Of a stretch of 64,000 nucleotides of DNA, positions 1-9,649 are shown in pieces. Numbering within the stretch: the stretch's first letter is position 1; every line of letters begins with the position of its first letter. The notes below the pieces were generated by a model. It did no database searches. It worked only from the letters and a program-made list of their open reading frames with translations, and was not told where the DNA came from. The stretch covers positions 5,084,001-5,148,000 of the forward strand of contig VCCP01000005.1 of NCBI GenBank assembly GCA_005765155.1, read 5' to 3'. Source of the DNA: Zelopaecilomyces penicillatus. Lineage: Eukaryota; Ascomycota; Sordariomycetes; Hypocreales; Pseudodiploosporaceae. The position numbers and the translations under genes were made by a program.

Positions 1-291
1 GCCAGCGGTCTCTCCACATCTATGCTCCTCGAAACCGTCCTCCTACGCATCGGCCGCGACAAACTCCCCTGGGTCGCAGCCGCCAAAACCGCAGCGGGTA
101 TGAGTCTGATATCTATGATCACCATGGAGGCAGCTGAGAACGCGGTGGATTATTACCTGACGGGCGGTGTTGTGGCCGTGGACTCGCCGGCGTTTTGGGC
201 GGCTGCGCTTGTTTCTGTGGCGGCGGGGTTTATGGCGCCGCTGCCGTATAACTACATGCGTCTTCGGAAGTATGGAAGGGCTTGTCATTGA
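1..291 (+). CDS. DUF4396-type membrane protein, C-terminal part (5' end outside window)
   Basis: The reading frame is open from the first base, so only the C-terminal 96 residues are present. A hydrophobic stretch near AAKTAAGMSLISMI is followed by EAAENAVDYYLTGG and a second membrane segment (FWAAALVSVAAGFMAPLPYN), and the protein ends YMRLRKYGRACH. The pattern of two helices with a short basic tail matches the C-terminus of DUF4396 proteins as I know the family. Their function is not established. The start and any upstream introns are out of view. It converges on the dynamin-like gene, with about 330 bp between the stops. Confidence 0.6.
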   Translation, partial: ASGLSTSMLLETVLLRIGRDKLPWVAAAKTAAGMSLISMITMEAAENAVDYYLTGGVVAVDSPAFWAAALVSVAAGFMAPLPYNYMRLRKYGRACH

Positions 292-624
292 GGTAGATGT
301 GTGTAGACAGTAAAGCTGTGGGATGTTGATGTAGAGAAGCGTCATCGGGGCCAATGGATATCGATGTTGTTGGTTCACATATTAGATGGATTCTCGGCAT
401 TGCAAACCTTGGATTGACCCGACGATGCTGCGGACTATCTATTTGCTCAGTTACAGAAGCTGCAGTACATGATCCTTTGAAGGCATCGAATGCAATTTGT
501 CCCGCCATGTGACCTAATTCCATGGAAGCACCCCTTGATATTTGCTTTGATGAGTTGCCGCTTTGATAAATCCTGGCAGAGCCATCAGAACTACTACATT
601 CTTTGCATATTATTTCAAATCGTT
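292..624. other. Intergenic, convergent gene ends
   Basis: Separates the 3' ends of the DUF4396 gene (+) and the dynamin-like gene (-). It must hold both 3' UTRs and polyadenylation regions. I see no further coding signal or repeat. Confidence 0.5.
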
Positions 625-3251
625 CTAGTCATACAACAACCCACGTTCTGCATTTACGCCGTTGGGTTCCTCGGTGGTTTTCGACATCAAGACATTCTTT
701 CCCTTTTTCTTTTTCTTCTTCTTGTCTTTCGCGGTCAGAGTTGACTCCGACTCATCCAACACGACACCGACCGGGTCCGCGGTCCACGTAGAAGACTTCT
801 CAAATTTTGCGTATAGAACACCGACAGCTTTCTTAAGCTCGGGGGAATAGCGAGGCGCTGGCGTGACAGAAGCCCTCGCGTCAATATCTTCTGTTGTATC
901 ATTGTGGCGTTCATCCCCATGCTGGGTCAGCTCATCTTCGGATTCATCACCTTCAGAATAGCTCTCATGTTCATCAATTTCTACCACCTTCTGTTAGTCA
1001 ATGACAGAGTTTATGTAAATCTGGGGAGGGGAGAGTGGGGCTGTACTACCTTTGAGTCGAAGTCCCGAGAACTGCTTGCATGTCTTGATTCCATTTCCGA
1101 GAACCTTCAATTTCTTCTCCAAATCTTCCCGTACTACGCGAGCACTCACACTTTCACTCGCTATATCGGCAACTTCCTTCTCAGTCATGGTAGCTACAGT
1201 AAGCGGAGTGAAGATCTGTCCAAGTGCAGAAACAAGACAAGTTTCAATGACCTCAACCGCAATGTCGTCAATGAAACGTTTCAGGGCTACCTGCAAAATT
1301 TCAAATCCCTTTTTAGCACAAGGTTCCGTTTAGACATGAAAAAAAAAAGGAAAATTACCTTGTAGTAGGCATCTAGGTAGTCGAGAGCTTCGGAGGCGGC
1401 GAACCTCTCCATGTTCGGCTCACTTTTCGAAACAATATGGTCAATCAGGTCTCCAACACGATGAGCGCCACAGTTGCTAGTCAAGGATTGAATGGTAGCG
1501 CCATTGAATTTTCCTAGAACTGCTTTTGTAACCCGCTCTTTCTCTCTCTCCAAACGAATCTTCTGCAACGTATCGGTCATGTAGTGGTTATACGTGATAG
1601 GATGACCGCTCTGATGCGGCTGGAGTAGTCTAGATGTTCTAGTAAGTAACGTTTCCAGGATCACCTTGAGTTTGGGCTCAACAACTTGGTAGAAAATGAC
1701 ATCGACAGATATTTGATCAGCAATGTGTTTCACGAGTTTCCAAACAAACAATCTTGCCGCAGTCCAAGCCTTTTTCACGTGGGCGTTGACGATGTCTTTC
1801 CAAGGCGAAGACTGGTCTCTGAACAGGTCACCTACGACCATAGGGTTGAACATTCCAGGCAGCTCCCGGCCACGGTTTCGATCAATCATGACGACAACTT
1901 TGTCAATGAACGCTTCCCGAGTCAGTTGGATGTGAGTGTCGCCTTCAACTGGCTCTGGCGCCGGCTCCGACACGATCTTGTAAAGCTGCCCCGAATGTTC
2001 TAGTTCCTTTGCAAAATCGCGATTGAGGTTTTGGATGATGGCGCGGAGTCGTTTCTCGTAACCAGCTGTACTCATGACATCCCCAAAGAAGGGGTTACTG
2101 TAGTTGCCATCGATAGCAGCCTGGGACAATACCTGGAAGGACTGGCTGATCTGAACAAGATATAGTCTTTGTTCATGCAAAGTGGCCCGCGGCTGACCCA
2201 ACTTGTCGAGCAGAGCCTGGCAAGCAGACGACTTTTGAGAGATTTCGCCCATGAGATTTGGAAGCTCTGATGCAATCTGGTGTAAGAGCAACTTGCTGAG
2301 TCTTTCTCTGAAGGTCTTGATGCCCAAACTAGATGAAGAAAGGCCTTTCCAGGCACCACTGGAGAAGAATTCGGCCTCGTTAGCATCGCGGTCCGACAGA
2401 CTCCAACTTTCAGAATCAGTATCGTTGTTCCTCAGAACATGCCAGCCAAGGCGAAACTCAACATCCCCGTTCTTTGCCAGATTGAGGAACATGCGTTCAT
2501 TGCCGGAGTCTGGCATCAACGTATCCGGCTTTGTGATGACACCGAGGGTGCGGGTTCCCCGCGGATCTGCTTTGCGTGCAAGCTTCAGCACGATTTGGTT
2601 GGCATAGTCATTCTTGGCAGACACAACAGCAAGGATGATACTTCTGGGCTCTTTCATGTAACTCTTGACCACATCGGTTATCAAGTCAATATCCGACGCA
2701 GACTGGTGCTTAGTCTCTGAGTGAATCAAGCCAGGCAGATCAACAATAGTCAAATGAGGGCGATCTGGTCCACTGATCTCAATCCGCAAGAGATCCTTGG
2801 AAAAAGCCTTTCCCAGTGTCATGATCCCCATGGCAGCCTGCGCATTCTCAATCAACGACGGCAGGTCCTGGAAGCTACTCAGCTCTTCCTCGAACCCAGA
2901 CAGCGATTTCTTCTCCGACTCGGAGCGTGAGTGATGCGGCACGATCCGAACCTTGACGCTTGTGCCGGGTGCCTTGCGCAGGATCAGCTCTGTCGGAAAG
3001 CGCGTGCAGAGGTTGCTCTTCACGGGGAACGACACGCCCGAGATGGCCTCGAGTACAGAGCTCTTGCCGGATGACTGGTCGCCACAGACGATGATCTGTG
3101 GCAACGAGATGTAATGGCTGATGCCTTGAGAGCGGAGGGAGTCGATGGCGTTGAGCAAATGGAGCTGTTCCTTGGAGCAGAGGCCATCCAGGCCGTCGGA
3201 CTGGAGCTGGGTGAGCACCATCTTGATGAGTGAAGATGTTGCCTCAGACAA
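625..3251 (-). CDS. Dynamin-like (Mx/dynamin superfamily) large GTPase, 3 exons, 829 aa
   Basis: Exons 3251-1359, 1290-1050 and 980-625 splice to 829 aa. The GTPase domain has G1 GDQSSGKS (residues 57-64), the switch threonine in CTRFPTEL (82-89), G3 DLPGL (171-175) and G4 TKPD (240-243). A middle/stalk region follows, and the C-terminal GED helix is split by intron 1 (..LDAYYK | VALKRFIDDIAVEV..), which confirms that junction. Intron 2 (1049-981) is phase 1 and keeps the frame open into an acidic tail that ends in a lysine run and a short C-terminus. There is no pleckstrin-homology domain or transmembrane segment, so it belongs with fungal Mx-like/dynamin-like proteins rather than classical dynamin or mitofusin. 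Family members hydrolyse GTP to remodel membranes. The cargo membrane here is unknown. The exact start (MSEATSSL) is the first Met before the G domain. Confidence 0.9.
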
Positions 3252-4038
3252 CCAAAGAGTGATGCTACTTGCTGTTTTTGCTGAGTGTTGGTATGTTGTA
3301 TATCACAGTTCAAAGGGGGGAAGATGTAAAGGCAAGAGAAGTCGGCCAGAGCAGGGAAGTGAATGAAGAGTGAAAGAAGACAGGAACCAAGCGGGAAAAG
3401 AGCCATAATGGTAGTAATAAGTACCCCAAGCTCAGATTTCTGCCTAATTTTTGACGCCCGTTTCTTTTGTTGTTGTTTGACTGTTGGTGGCAGTGAAGTT
3501 GGCCGCATATGTAGGAGGCCCACGGCCAGCCTCATCCAGATGTCGAATCACGTCTGGTTAAGAAAGCCAACAACACATGCAGATAGCCGCCCGATCGAGT
3601 GCGTCACTTTATGCAGGATTGCGCTTTGCACTCCGAGAACATTACTAGCCTGTGCATCACATTGTTTTCCTGCGCCAAGTCCCTACATAAGTTTGTCGCC
3701 AGGGAAGCCGTAGACAAGGCGACAGACAGAAAAGGCTATCCCATCTTTGCGGTTCGCCTTGAGACATTTGCCTTGAGGATTCGTATGCGTCTCGTGAAAG
3801 ACAGGCAATGATTGCTACACGGGGGCCTCAACTCTTCTGTCAGGACCTGAATGGAAACTATTTGCAAGATATACACAGAATGATAAATGCGTAGGGTTCT
3901 TATGCAAGCCGGGCAATGATAGCTTTGTCCGACTTGAGATTTAATTGAACAAATCAGATTCAAGACAATAATTATTACAATCTATCAATGGCAAAGCTGG
4001 CCACCACACTGACTTAACCAACCCATGTCTGATTTGAG
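3252..4038. other. Intergenic region without a convincing gene
   Basis: Lies upstream of the dynamin-like gene and downstream of the small secreted protein gene. Reading frames of 70-116 codons occur here but have no domain, no splice logic and no plausible composition. It probably holds the dynamin-like promoter and 5' UTR. Confidence 0.4.
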
Positions 4039-4518
4039 TTAATATGTTGTCTGGCACTTGATTAAAGTTACAAAAACTTCACCGCCTTTGGATTCCAATC
4101 TTGCGCTGCACAGCTGAACTTTTGTTTCGTCGGGAATGCAATTCACATCTGGTTTCACATCCTTTGCGCAGTTTGTTGGCGCAACGGTCTGTTGAATCAA
4201 ATATTAGCTGAGGATTTGGCCGACTATTACCAAGATTCCCCCCCCCCCCCTTCACGGTAACGTTTGTCTACTCACAAGCTGCACCTCAGCTTTGCTAGGA
4301 TTGTAAGTCTTGTTCAAGATTTGTTTAATACTGATTACTTTGGCAAGTTGCGATTCGCTGATATCATCTTGCAGTTCACCAAGAACTAGCTTCGCAATGT
4401 CCGCCAATTCTTTATCATCGGCCATTGGGCGGAGGAATACAGGTGAAGGCCTTGACGGCGTAATTTCCGTAGATGCAGCACCTATCAGCAGCGAAATAAA
4501 GGCGAGTGAAGAACGCAT
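4039..4518 (-). CDS. Small secreted cysteine-containing protein, 2 exons, 130 aa
   Basis: Exon 1 (4518-4276) starts MRSSLAFISLLIGAAS, a typical signal peptide. The donor GTGAGT follows ..KAEVQL, and exon 2 (4188-4039) enters in frame after ..CAACAG and ends ..VTLIKCQTTY stop. The intron (4275-4189) contains an 11-C tract. The mature chain is about 110 aa with four cysteines, all in exon 2 (C-x9-C, C, C), plus a central amphipathic stretch (ELADIAKLVLGELQDD). I recognise no enzyme family. Size, signal peptide and Cys content fit a secreted effector-like or cell-wall protein of a fungus, but that role is inference. The upstream 150 bp would be its promoter, and no neighbour gives a functional hint. 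A start further upstream would put extra residues ahead of a good signal peptide, so I prefer 4518. Confidence 0.65.
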
Positions 4519-6147
4519 GTTGAATGAATGGATGGATGGGTAGTCGAGTGCGTGGAATTTTTGTGTGTTATGTCGAGCTCGATGAAGGGCAATGGGAGGA
4601 GCAGAGCCCATTTTATCTATACCTAAATAGACAAGTAATAATATAAGGGACACGTTAGTCTCACATTCCAAGAGCTGGATTGGCAGAGGTCCGCGGAGGA
4701 GTGGGTAAAAGCCACTATGTCTCTTATTGAATTGGATGAGTGGTTACTGCGTATCCAGAGGCCTTTGGAAGTCTCAGATCTAAGTCATCATCATCATCAC
4801 ACGATCTTCCATTTCCCATAGAAAAATAGTTCCGAGGCAAGCGTATAAAGATTTGCTTTTTACTTAGTAAGTTACCTAGTTATCCTGGTGTTTGCACTAG
4901 CGTATAATAAGTCTCAGTGTCATATTCCATGTGCCGAACTCTGCCAGGCAGGGGTTTGACAAGGACATTACTGGCTATTTGTTTATTCTTTTTTAGGACA
5001 TCCATATTGACCCCTTGATTGTTGGGAAAAACACTGGAATCTTCAAGACTATGTTTTTGAATAAGTTAGCGCAGTTTTCTTTTTAATGTAGAAGCGGATC
5101 CGATCAAAGTATGGAATCCTCATGACGACGTATAAAATTTAGGAGCTGTGTTTACAAAAGCAACTACTTTCAATACCCTGTAAGAGCGGTGGATCATAAT
5201 AAGATAAAAACCGATCCCTGTATCGTTTATCGTCGTTTCATTTCCCAAAAAAGAACAGGGCCCCATCAATGCCTCCCAGAGTATCCTCATCTACCCTCGT
5301 TCCGCCTATTGCCTATCATTGCCCCCGAGGGCCCTGATGTCTCTCAGGCCTCTCCTCCTCCTCCTGCATCATGGCTGAGAGTTGCCCATTCTTGAGTCTA
5401 TGTGGATTGACATGCATTAGTACTTTGAGTAGGGCAACATCTGAAAAAGAAGAAGAAGAAGAAGATCATCATCTCACTGTGTGTTCGACAGCCCGTCAAC
5501 TACAACCTGACTTTTGGTCTTGATAAAGGTGTCAAGTTTATAGAGGTAGGTGGATATCTAGAGAGAGATATGTTTCTCATCTTACACCAACCCACCCCCA
5601 CCCCCAACCCACCTATTCTGTGAAGGAGTGGCTGGCTGGCTGGTTGAATGCCTCGGTGGCGTTTTTAATGCAACTCATTGATACCCAAGCCGGCCTCATG
5701 CACTGTTTAGGCTTCGAGGGCTGCCTCCTGCTGGACTCACTTTTTTTTATAACTGTAGGTATGCAATTTAGCTATTGTTTATAGAATTGCACTAGTAGCT
5801 TGCTTTATAGAAGCAGTTGTAGGTATATACCTCTGTATGCCATACCTACCTAATTGAGATTGATAGGTAGTGTTAGGTAGCTTTCATTAATGGGTTAAAC
5901 TCCCACCATGTTACAAGCAGAGAAAACAAGATATTGATTTAAACTTGTACATTGCTTAAAGGAGGGGCAAACGGTGGTTATAGTTTGAAATGACATACAC
6001 AGACAGGTCAATAAAATTCAGCTCAACATTTTGACAGCCAGAACCAGGACAATGCGACAGACGCCAGACCCAAAAATGCACTAATAATTGCCGGCAATTC
6101 CAACTCAATACGAACAAAGATAAATATCAAAAAATAAAAAAAAGACT
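4519..6147. other. Gene-free region with simple repeats
   Basis: No coding gene is supported. It contains a TCATCATCATCATCAC run near 4785, a GAAGAAGAAGAAGAA microsatellite near 5449, a GGCTGGCTGGCTGG run near 5630, and several TAGGTA/TACCTA motifs around 5755-5880 of the sort common in hypocrealean intergenic DNA. The right edge (about 6130-6147) has A-rich runs that read as T-runs on the minus strand and would terminate the adjacent Pol III tRNA transcript. Confidence 0.5.
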
Positions 6148-6231
6148 TGCCCCATATTGGAGTCGAACCAATCACCTTGTCATGTCAAGTAGTAGTACTA
6201 GTGACACGCTATACCGCTTAGCCAATGGGGC
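6148..6231 (-). tRNA. tRNA-Thr(AGT) with a 12-nt intron
   Basis: On the minus strand a full cloverleaf can be drawn. The acceptor stem is GCCCCAT/ATGGGGC with discriminator A at 6148. The D arm is GCTA..TAGC, the anticodon stem TGTCA/TGACA, and the TPsiC arm ATTGG TTCGACT CCAAT. The anticodon loop reads CT-AGT-A (anticodon at 6199-6197), followed by a 12-nt insert (6195-6184) at the canonical position after base 37. A T-rich stretch follows directly downstream on the transcribed strand. Anticodon assignment rests on this folding. Confidence 0.85.
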
Positions 6232-6437
6232 TTCGGATGTTGTTTGCCGAGGGGAATTATCATGGGCCATGGAACTGGATCATGAATGGCACTCTGACTG
6301 TTACCAATGTAATTTCTAATGTGGTGTTTTGTTCACAAACCAAGGCATTGATCAATGCGAGATGACGGTATTAAGACGCTGATATATTTAAGCTAAGACT
6401 GAGTAGATGTGTCCATTGAGGCTCCTCATCTCATAGC

Positions 6438-8214
6438 CTATAGCTCACGACACACGCGCTTTAGTTGAATCTTGAGCTCTGGCTTAGCCCACACCACATA
6501 GCCCTTTTGCTTCATCACCCAATCTGGAGTATCCTGCGCCAATTCCATGTCGAAAGCAAACACCATCCTCGCCAGTGCCAACCTCGTTTCTGCGTACGCA
6601 AGGCTGTAAAAAGCAATGATTCAGTTAGATATGCGCTCTAGGTGGAGAAACATGAGGGTAAACGAGTGATGAAGGGAAAAGAGATGTAACTTGCCTTCTC
6701 CCAATGCAGCTTCTGTGGCCATAGCTAAAGGGCTGTAGTACGTCAAACCGATCATTGGCGTATCGCATATCTCCAAGGAATCGCTCAGGTCGAAACTCGA
6801 GAGGATCGGTAAAGTTTTCTGCGTGCAAGTATGCAGCCCAATGAGGTACGTAAACGACCGTCTATCACAAAGTATTAGCTTTCCCAAAGAGACTCAGCCA
6901 CATAAGGGGTTTGAAGTGAAAATGACATACATCCTCTGGCACAAAATGACCAGCAATCGTGGCCCCGTTCTTGGGAACGACTCTCGGGAGGCCACCGGGG
7001 ATAGGTGGGTACATGCGCAGTGCCTCGTTTAAACAAGCAACAAGGTATGGCAGGTTTCCTATGGAAGCTAGGCTGATGTCGCTCTGGCTTTGAAAAGTTG
7101 AGCGGACTTCATGTTTCAGTTTTGTCCAGGCATCTTGGTTGCTGAGCAGGAGGAATACAGCTCCTGTGAGTGTTGTTGCGCTGGTCTCTGAGCCTGCGAC
7201 GAGAATGTTGGCTACGGTGCCACGAAGCTCACCTGGCGTCTATTTATGTGACAGATCTCGTTAGTATGCTAATAAATAGATGATCGAAAAAAGGGAGGGA
7301 GATTACCAGATAGTCCAGCTTCAAGAGATTCTGAACCAAATCTGCACTATACTCATTGTTCGAGGCCTGGCGCTCTTTGAGCTTCTCGCCCGTTATGGAT
7401 CTATGTATAGAGCTTGACTTTTGCCTCGCAAGGACGGGCCGCACGATAAATCCCAGACCGAGATACTCTAACAACATGATGGTGGCCATTTCTTTGACGA
7501 ATCCCGTAATGGCCCTGACCCAAGGGTGATACTCTGAATTCTGCAAGTTCTCGAAAGAAGAGCTGAGGCCGAGATGCCCGATTACATCAAAAGTGTAGTA
7601 GTTGAACCAATGGCGCAGATCTACTGGACCATCCTGCGACTTCTCATCCAATCGCTGGATGAGAAGGTCAACGTAGTCACCGATGACGTTCTCGTTGGCC
7701 CTCAAGTTGCGCTCTGAGAACCAAGGCAGAAGCTCCTTTCGCAGCCGCGCATGCTGTTCATAATGGGCCGAGAACAGTGTACGCGGAGTCTTGGGGCCCA
7801 TGACGCGATAAAAGGCATCATGTTTGGGCATCTCAACGTCGCCAATCTCTCCACGACGCAGGGTGTATATATCTTTCCATGCCCGCGCATCAGTGAAGCT
7901 GACCTCATGGGGACCGAGTCTGACGACAGAGCCGTATTTAGTGTGCCAGGCGAGCTGGTCTCGAGGGAGGTTGCCGGTGATGAAGCTCTTTTGGCGCTGG
8001 AGCATTGTGAAGCGGGTGTGCCATGGTCCTGGGATGTGTCCGAGGGGATGAAAGAAGATGTTTCGGACGATGTAGATGATGAATGATACGGCGGCCTGTG
8101 TGGTTTAATTGTTAGTGATGAGGTCGTTGAAGAGAATATAGAGATGGAGATGCGAACACATACTGCCCATGCCGCCAATAGTGCTGGATAGCCGTGGAGA
8201 AGTGAAACAGCCAT
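6438..8214 (-). CDS. Cytochrome P450 monooxygenase, 5 exons, 493 aa
   Basis: Exons 8214-8164, 8095-7307, 7239-6931, 6861-6695 and 6603-6438 splice to 493 aa. The N-terminus has a membrane anchor (..SFIIYIVRNIFFHPLG) and the proline-rich hinge IPGPW. Helix I is AGSETS (295-300), the K-helix ExxR is EALR (352-355) followed by MYPPIPGGLPR, and the heme loop is FSYGHRSCIG with Cys435. All key residues are present, so the enzyme looks intact. Length and hinge fit the fungal microsomal P450s often annotated as benzoate-4-hydroxylase or isotrichodermin-hydroxylase like; the substrate cannot be read from sequence. Intron 4 starts with GC (AG/GCAAGT) rather than GT. That choice is supported because it gives ..CIGRSLAYAETRLALAR, the conserved continuation after the heme loop. 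It stands alone, with no biosynthetic neighbours. Confidence 0.93.
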
Positions 8215-9470
8215 CTCTGCTTGTCAAAGCTTTGTAATGAGATGAAGATGATGGTATCAAACTTGCTCTTTGTTGAAAGAGGGAACCTTCCAATTTGTTG
8301 AATAATGTTTATAATCCCGCACAACCAATTGGCCAGGACTAGCTAAAAGGGCTACACAATGACCGGGCACATGATGCGTGCGCTGTCTCTAATACCAAGA
8401 GGCAAAGAAAGGCGAATTTCTGCGTACAACAGCATATGTGGGCTCACCCGGGTGTCACACAAGGGGGGTGGAATCCACATGAGCGTGACAGTGAGTGATA
8501 TGCATACATCATGAGTCAGGCTGAGTGGTTTTCCAGGGGAAAGAGGAAACCAAGTGCCCGGAATTTGTCTCTCAAGTCTTGGGCTCGCCCGAGAGAAGAC
8601 CGGGTTTCCTTTTTTGGTGTTACAAGCAGAGGAGTTTGCTGTATTTAGAAGAAAAAAAAGAAAGCATGGCCCAACAGCTGGGTAGAGGAATGGAAGGTTG
8701 GTGTTGGTGCGGGCGGGCGTCCTGGCGAAAGAAGGCTTAGACGGGGAAAGGTTGCAACGTGGGATGTACATGTGGCTGGAGCGTAATGAACTTGCTACTT
8801 TGATGGATAGAGATGGTGAACACGCAGATGGACGATAGAGGGTAGCGGTGAGTCGGTTGGTTTCTCCCTGCAGATTGGGATCATTGTGTTCGTGATGAGG
8901 TGTTTGTCGCACGAATGAATGTGTATACCAATACATGCAAGTTGGTAACATCTTTGGCCACCCTGGTTACCTGTACACCGAGATATAGAGTAGTTGGTGA
9001 ATTGAAGTGACACGAACAAGTTGGCTCGCAATACTTGATCTATTTGACAAAAAGAATCTGGGGGGGCTCAAAAGGGCCAATTCTCGTGCGTGCAGATTGC
9101 AGAATGCAGAGTTCCTTGTGAGACTCGTGAGACAAACAAACAAAATGAGATGCAGAAAGCATAAATGTAGCAGTGTTTGCTTTTCGAGACATCAGCCAGG
9201 GTTGAGAGAACATGCAGACATATTGAGTACTGAGTCAAGAGGAAAGTTGTGCTGTTGGTTCACCCCAAAACGTGATGGAGTTTGTGTCAAGTAAGAGGAG
9301 GAGGAGGGAGGGGTGAGCATGGTTGAGACAAAAGCTCCCCCGTGCCGAGACATTCCGTCGTAGACAATGGCGGCTACGGGATCGACTCGTGGGAAGTACA
9401 GTAGGCGTAGACAAGGAGTGTTGATGAGACAGGCAGCCTTGATGGCGCTACGTGGCCGAGTTTGATGGTA
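8215..9470. other. Gene-free region upstream of the P450
   Basis: Divided between the P450 promoter side and the transposon flank. Short open frames on both strands lack domains or paired splice sites. Nothing else is recognised. Confidence 0.4.
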
Positions 9471-9497
9471 TTATGTGTTTGGATCGGACAAACTGAC
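9471..9497 (+). repeat. 27-bp direct repeat, left copy, flanking the transposon
   Basis: Starts TTATGTGTTTGGATCGGACA and ends AACTGAC. It is identical to 11442-11468 on the other side of the transposon. Far longer than the TA duplication expected for a Tc1/mariner/Pogo insertion. Confidence 0.9.
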
Positions 9498-9500
9498 TAT

Positions 9501-9603
9501 TAACCGTGCCACGCCCCACTTTTTTGGGTCTCGCAAATGCTCGCACCACCAAAGGTGGTGCTCATCAGCAAGGTGGCCACATCAGCAACGTGGCCACCTT
9601 TTT
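9501..9603 (+). repeat. Left terminal inverted repeat with nested palindromes and tandem 17-mers
   Basis: Perfect inverted copy of 11342-11444. Internally it has a hairpin (GCACCACC, AAA loop, GGTGGTGC at 9543-9561), a second palindrome (AAGGTGGCCAC at 9570-9580 and GTGGCCACCTT at 9590-9600), and two tandem 17-bp units, ATCAGCAASGTGGCCAC, at 9564-9580 and 9581-9597 that differ at one base. The tandem units are natural candidates for transposase-binding sites. Confidence 0.92.
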
Positions 9604-9649
9604 CAACCATTATTCTTCAATTAATTCTACAGCCTCAATAACAACAAAA

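Noticed and set aside
904..1365. 153-codon frame on the plus strand
   Set aside because: It overlaps the GED and acidic tail exons of the dynamin-like gene on the other strand; codon content is the antisense of that gene.
2251..2607. Plus-strand frame inside the GTPase gene
   Set aside because: Antisense shadow of the G domain and middle domain; no independent motif.
9506..9649. 48-codon N-terminal extension of the transposase
   Set aside because: It has no ATG and lies in the terminal inverted repeat, so translation from the ATG at 9650 is preferred.
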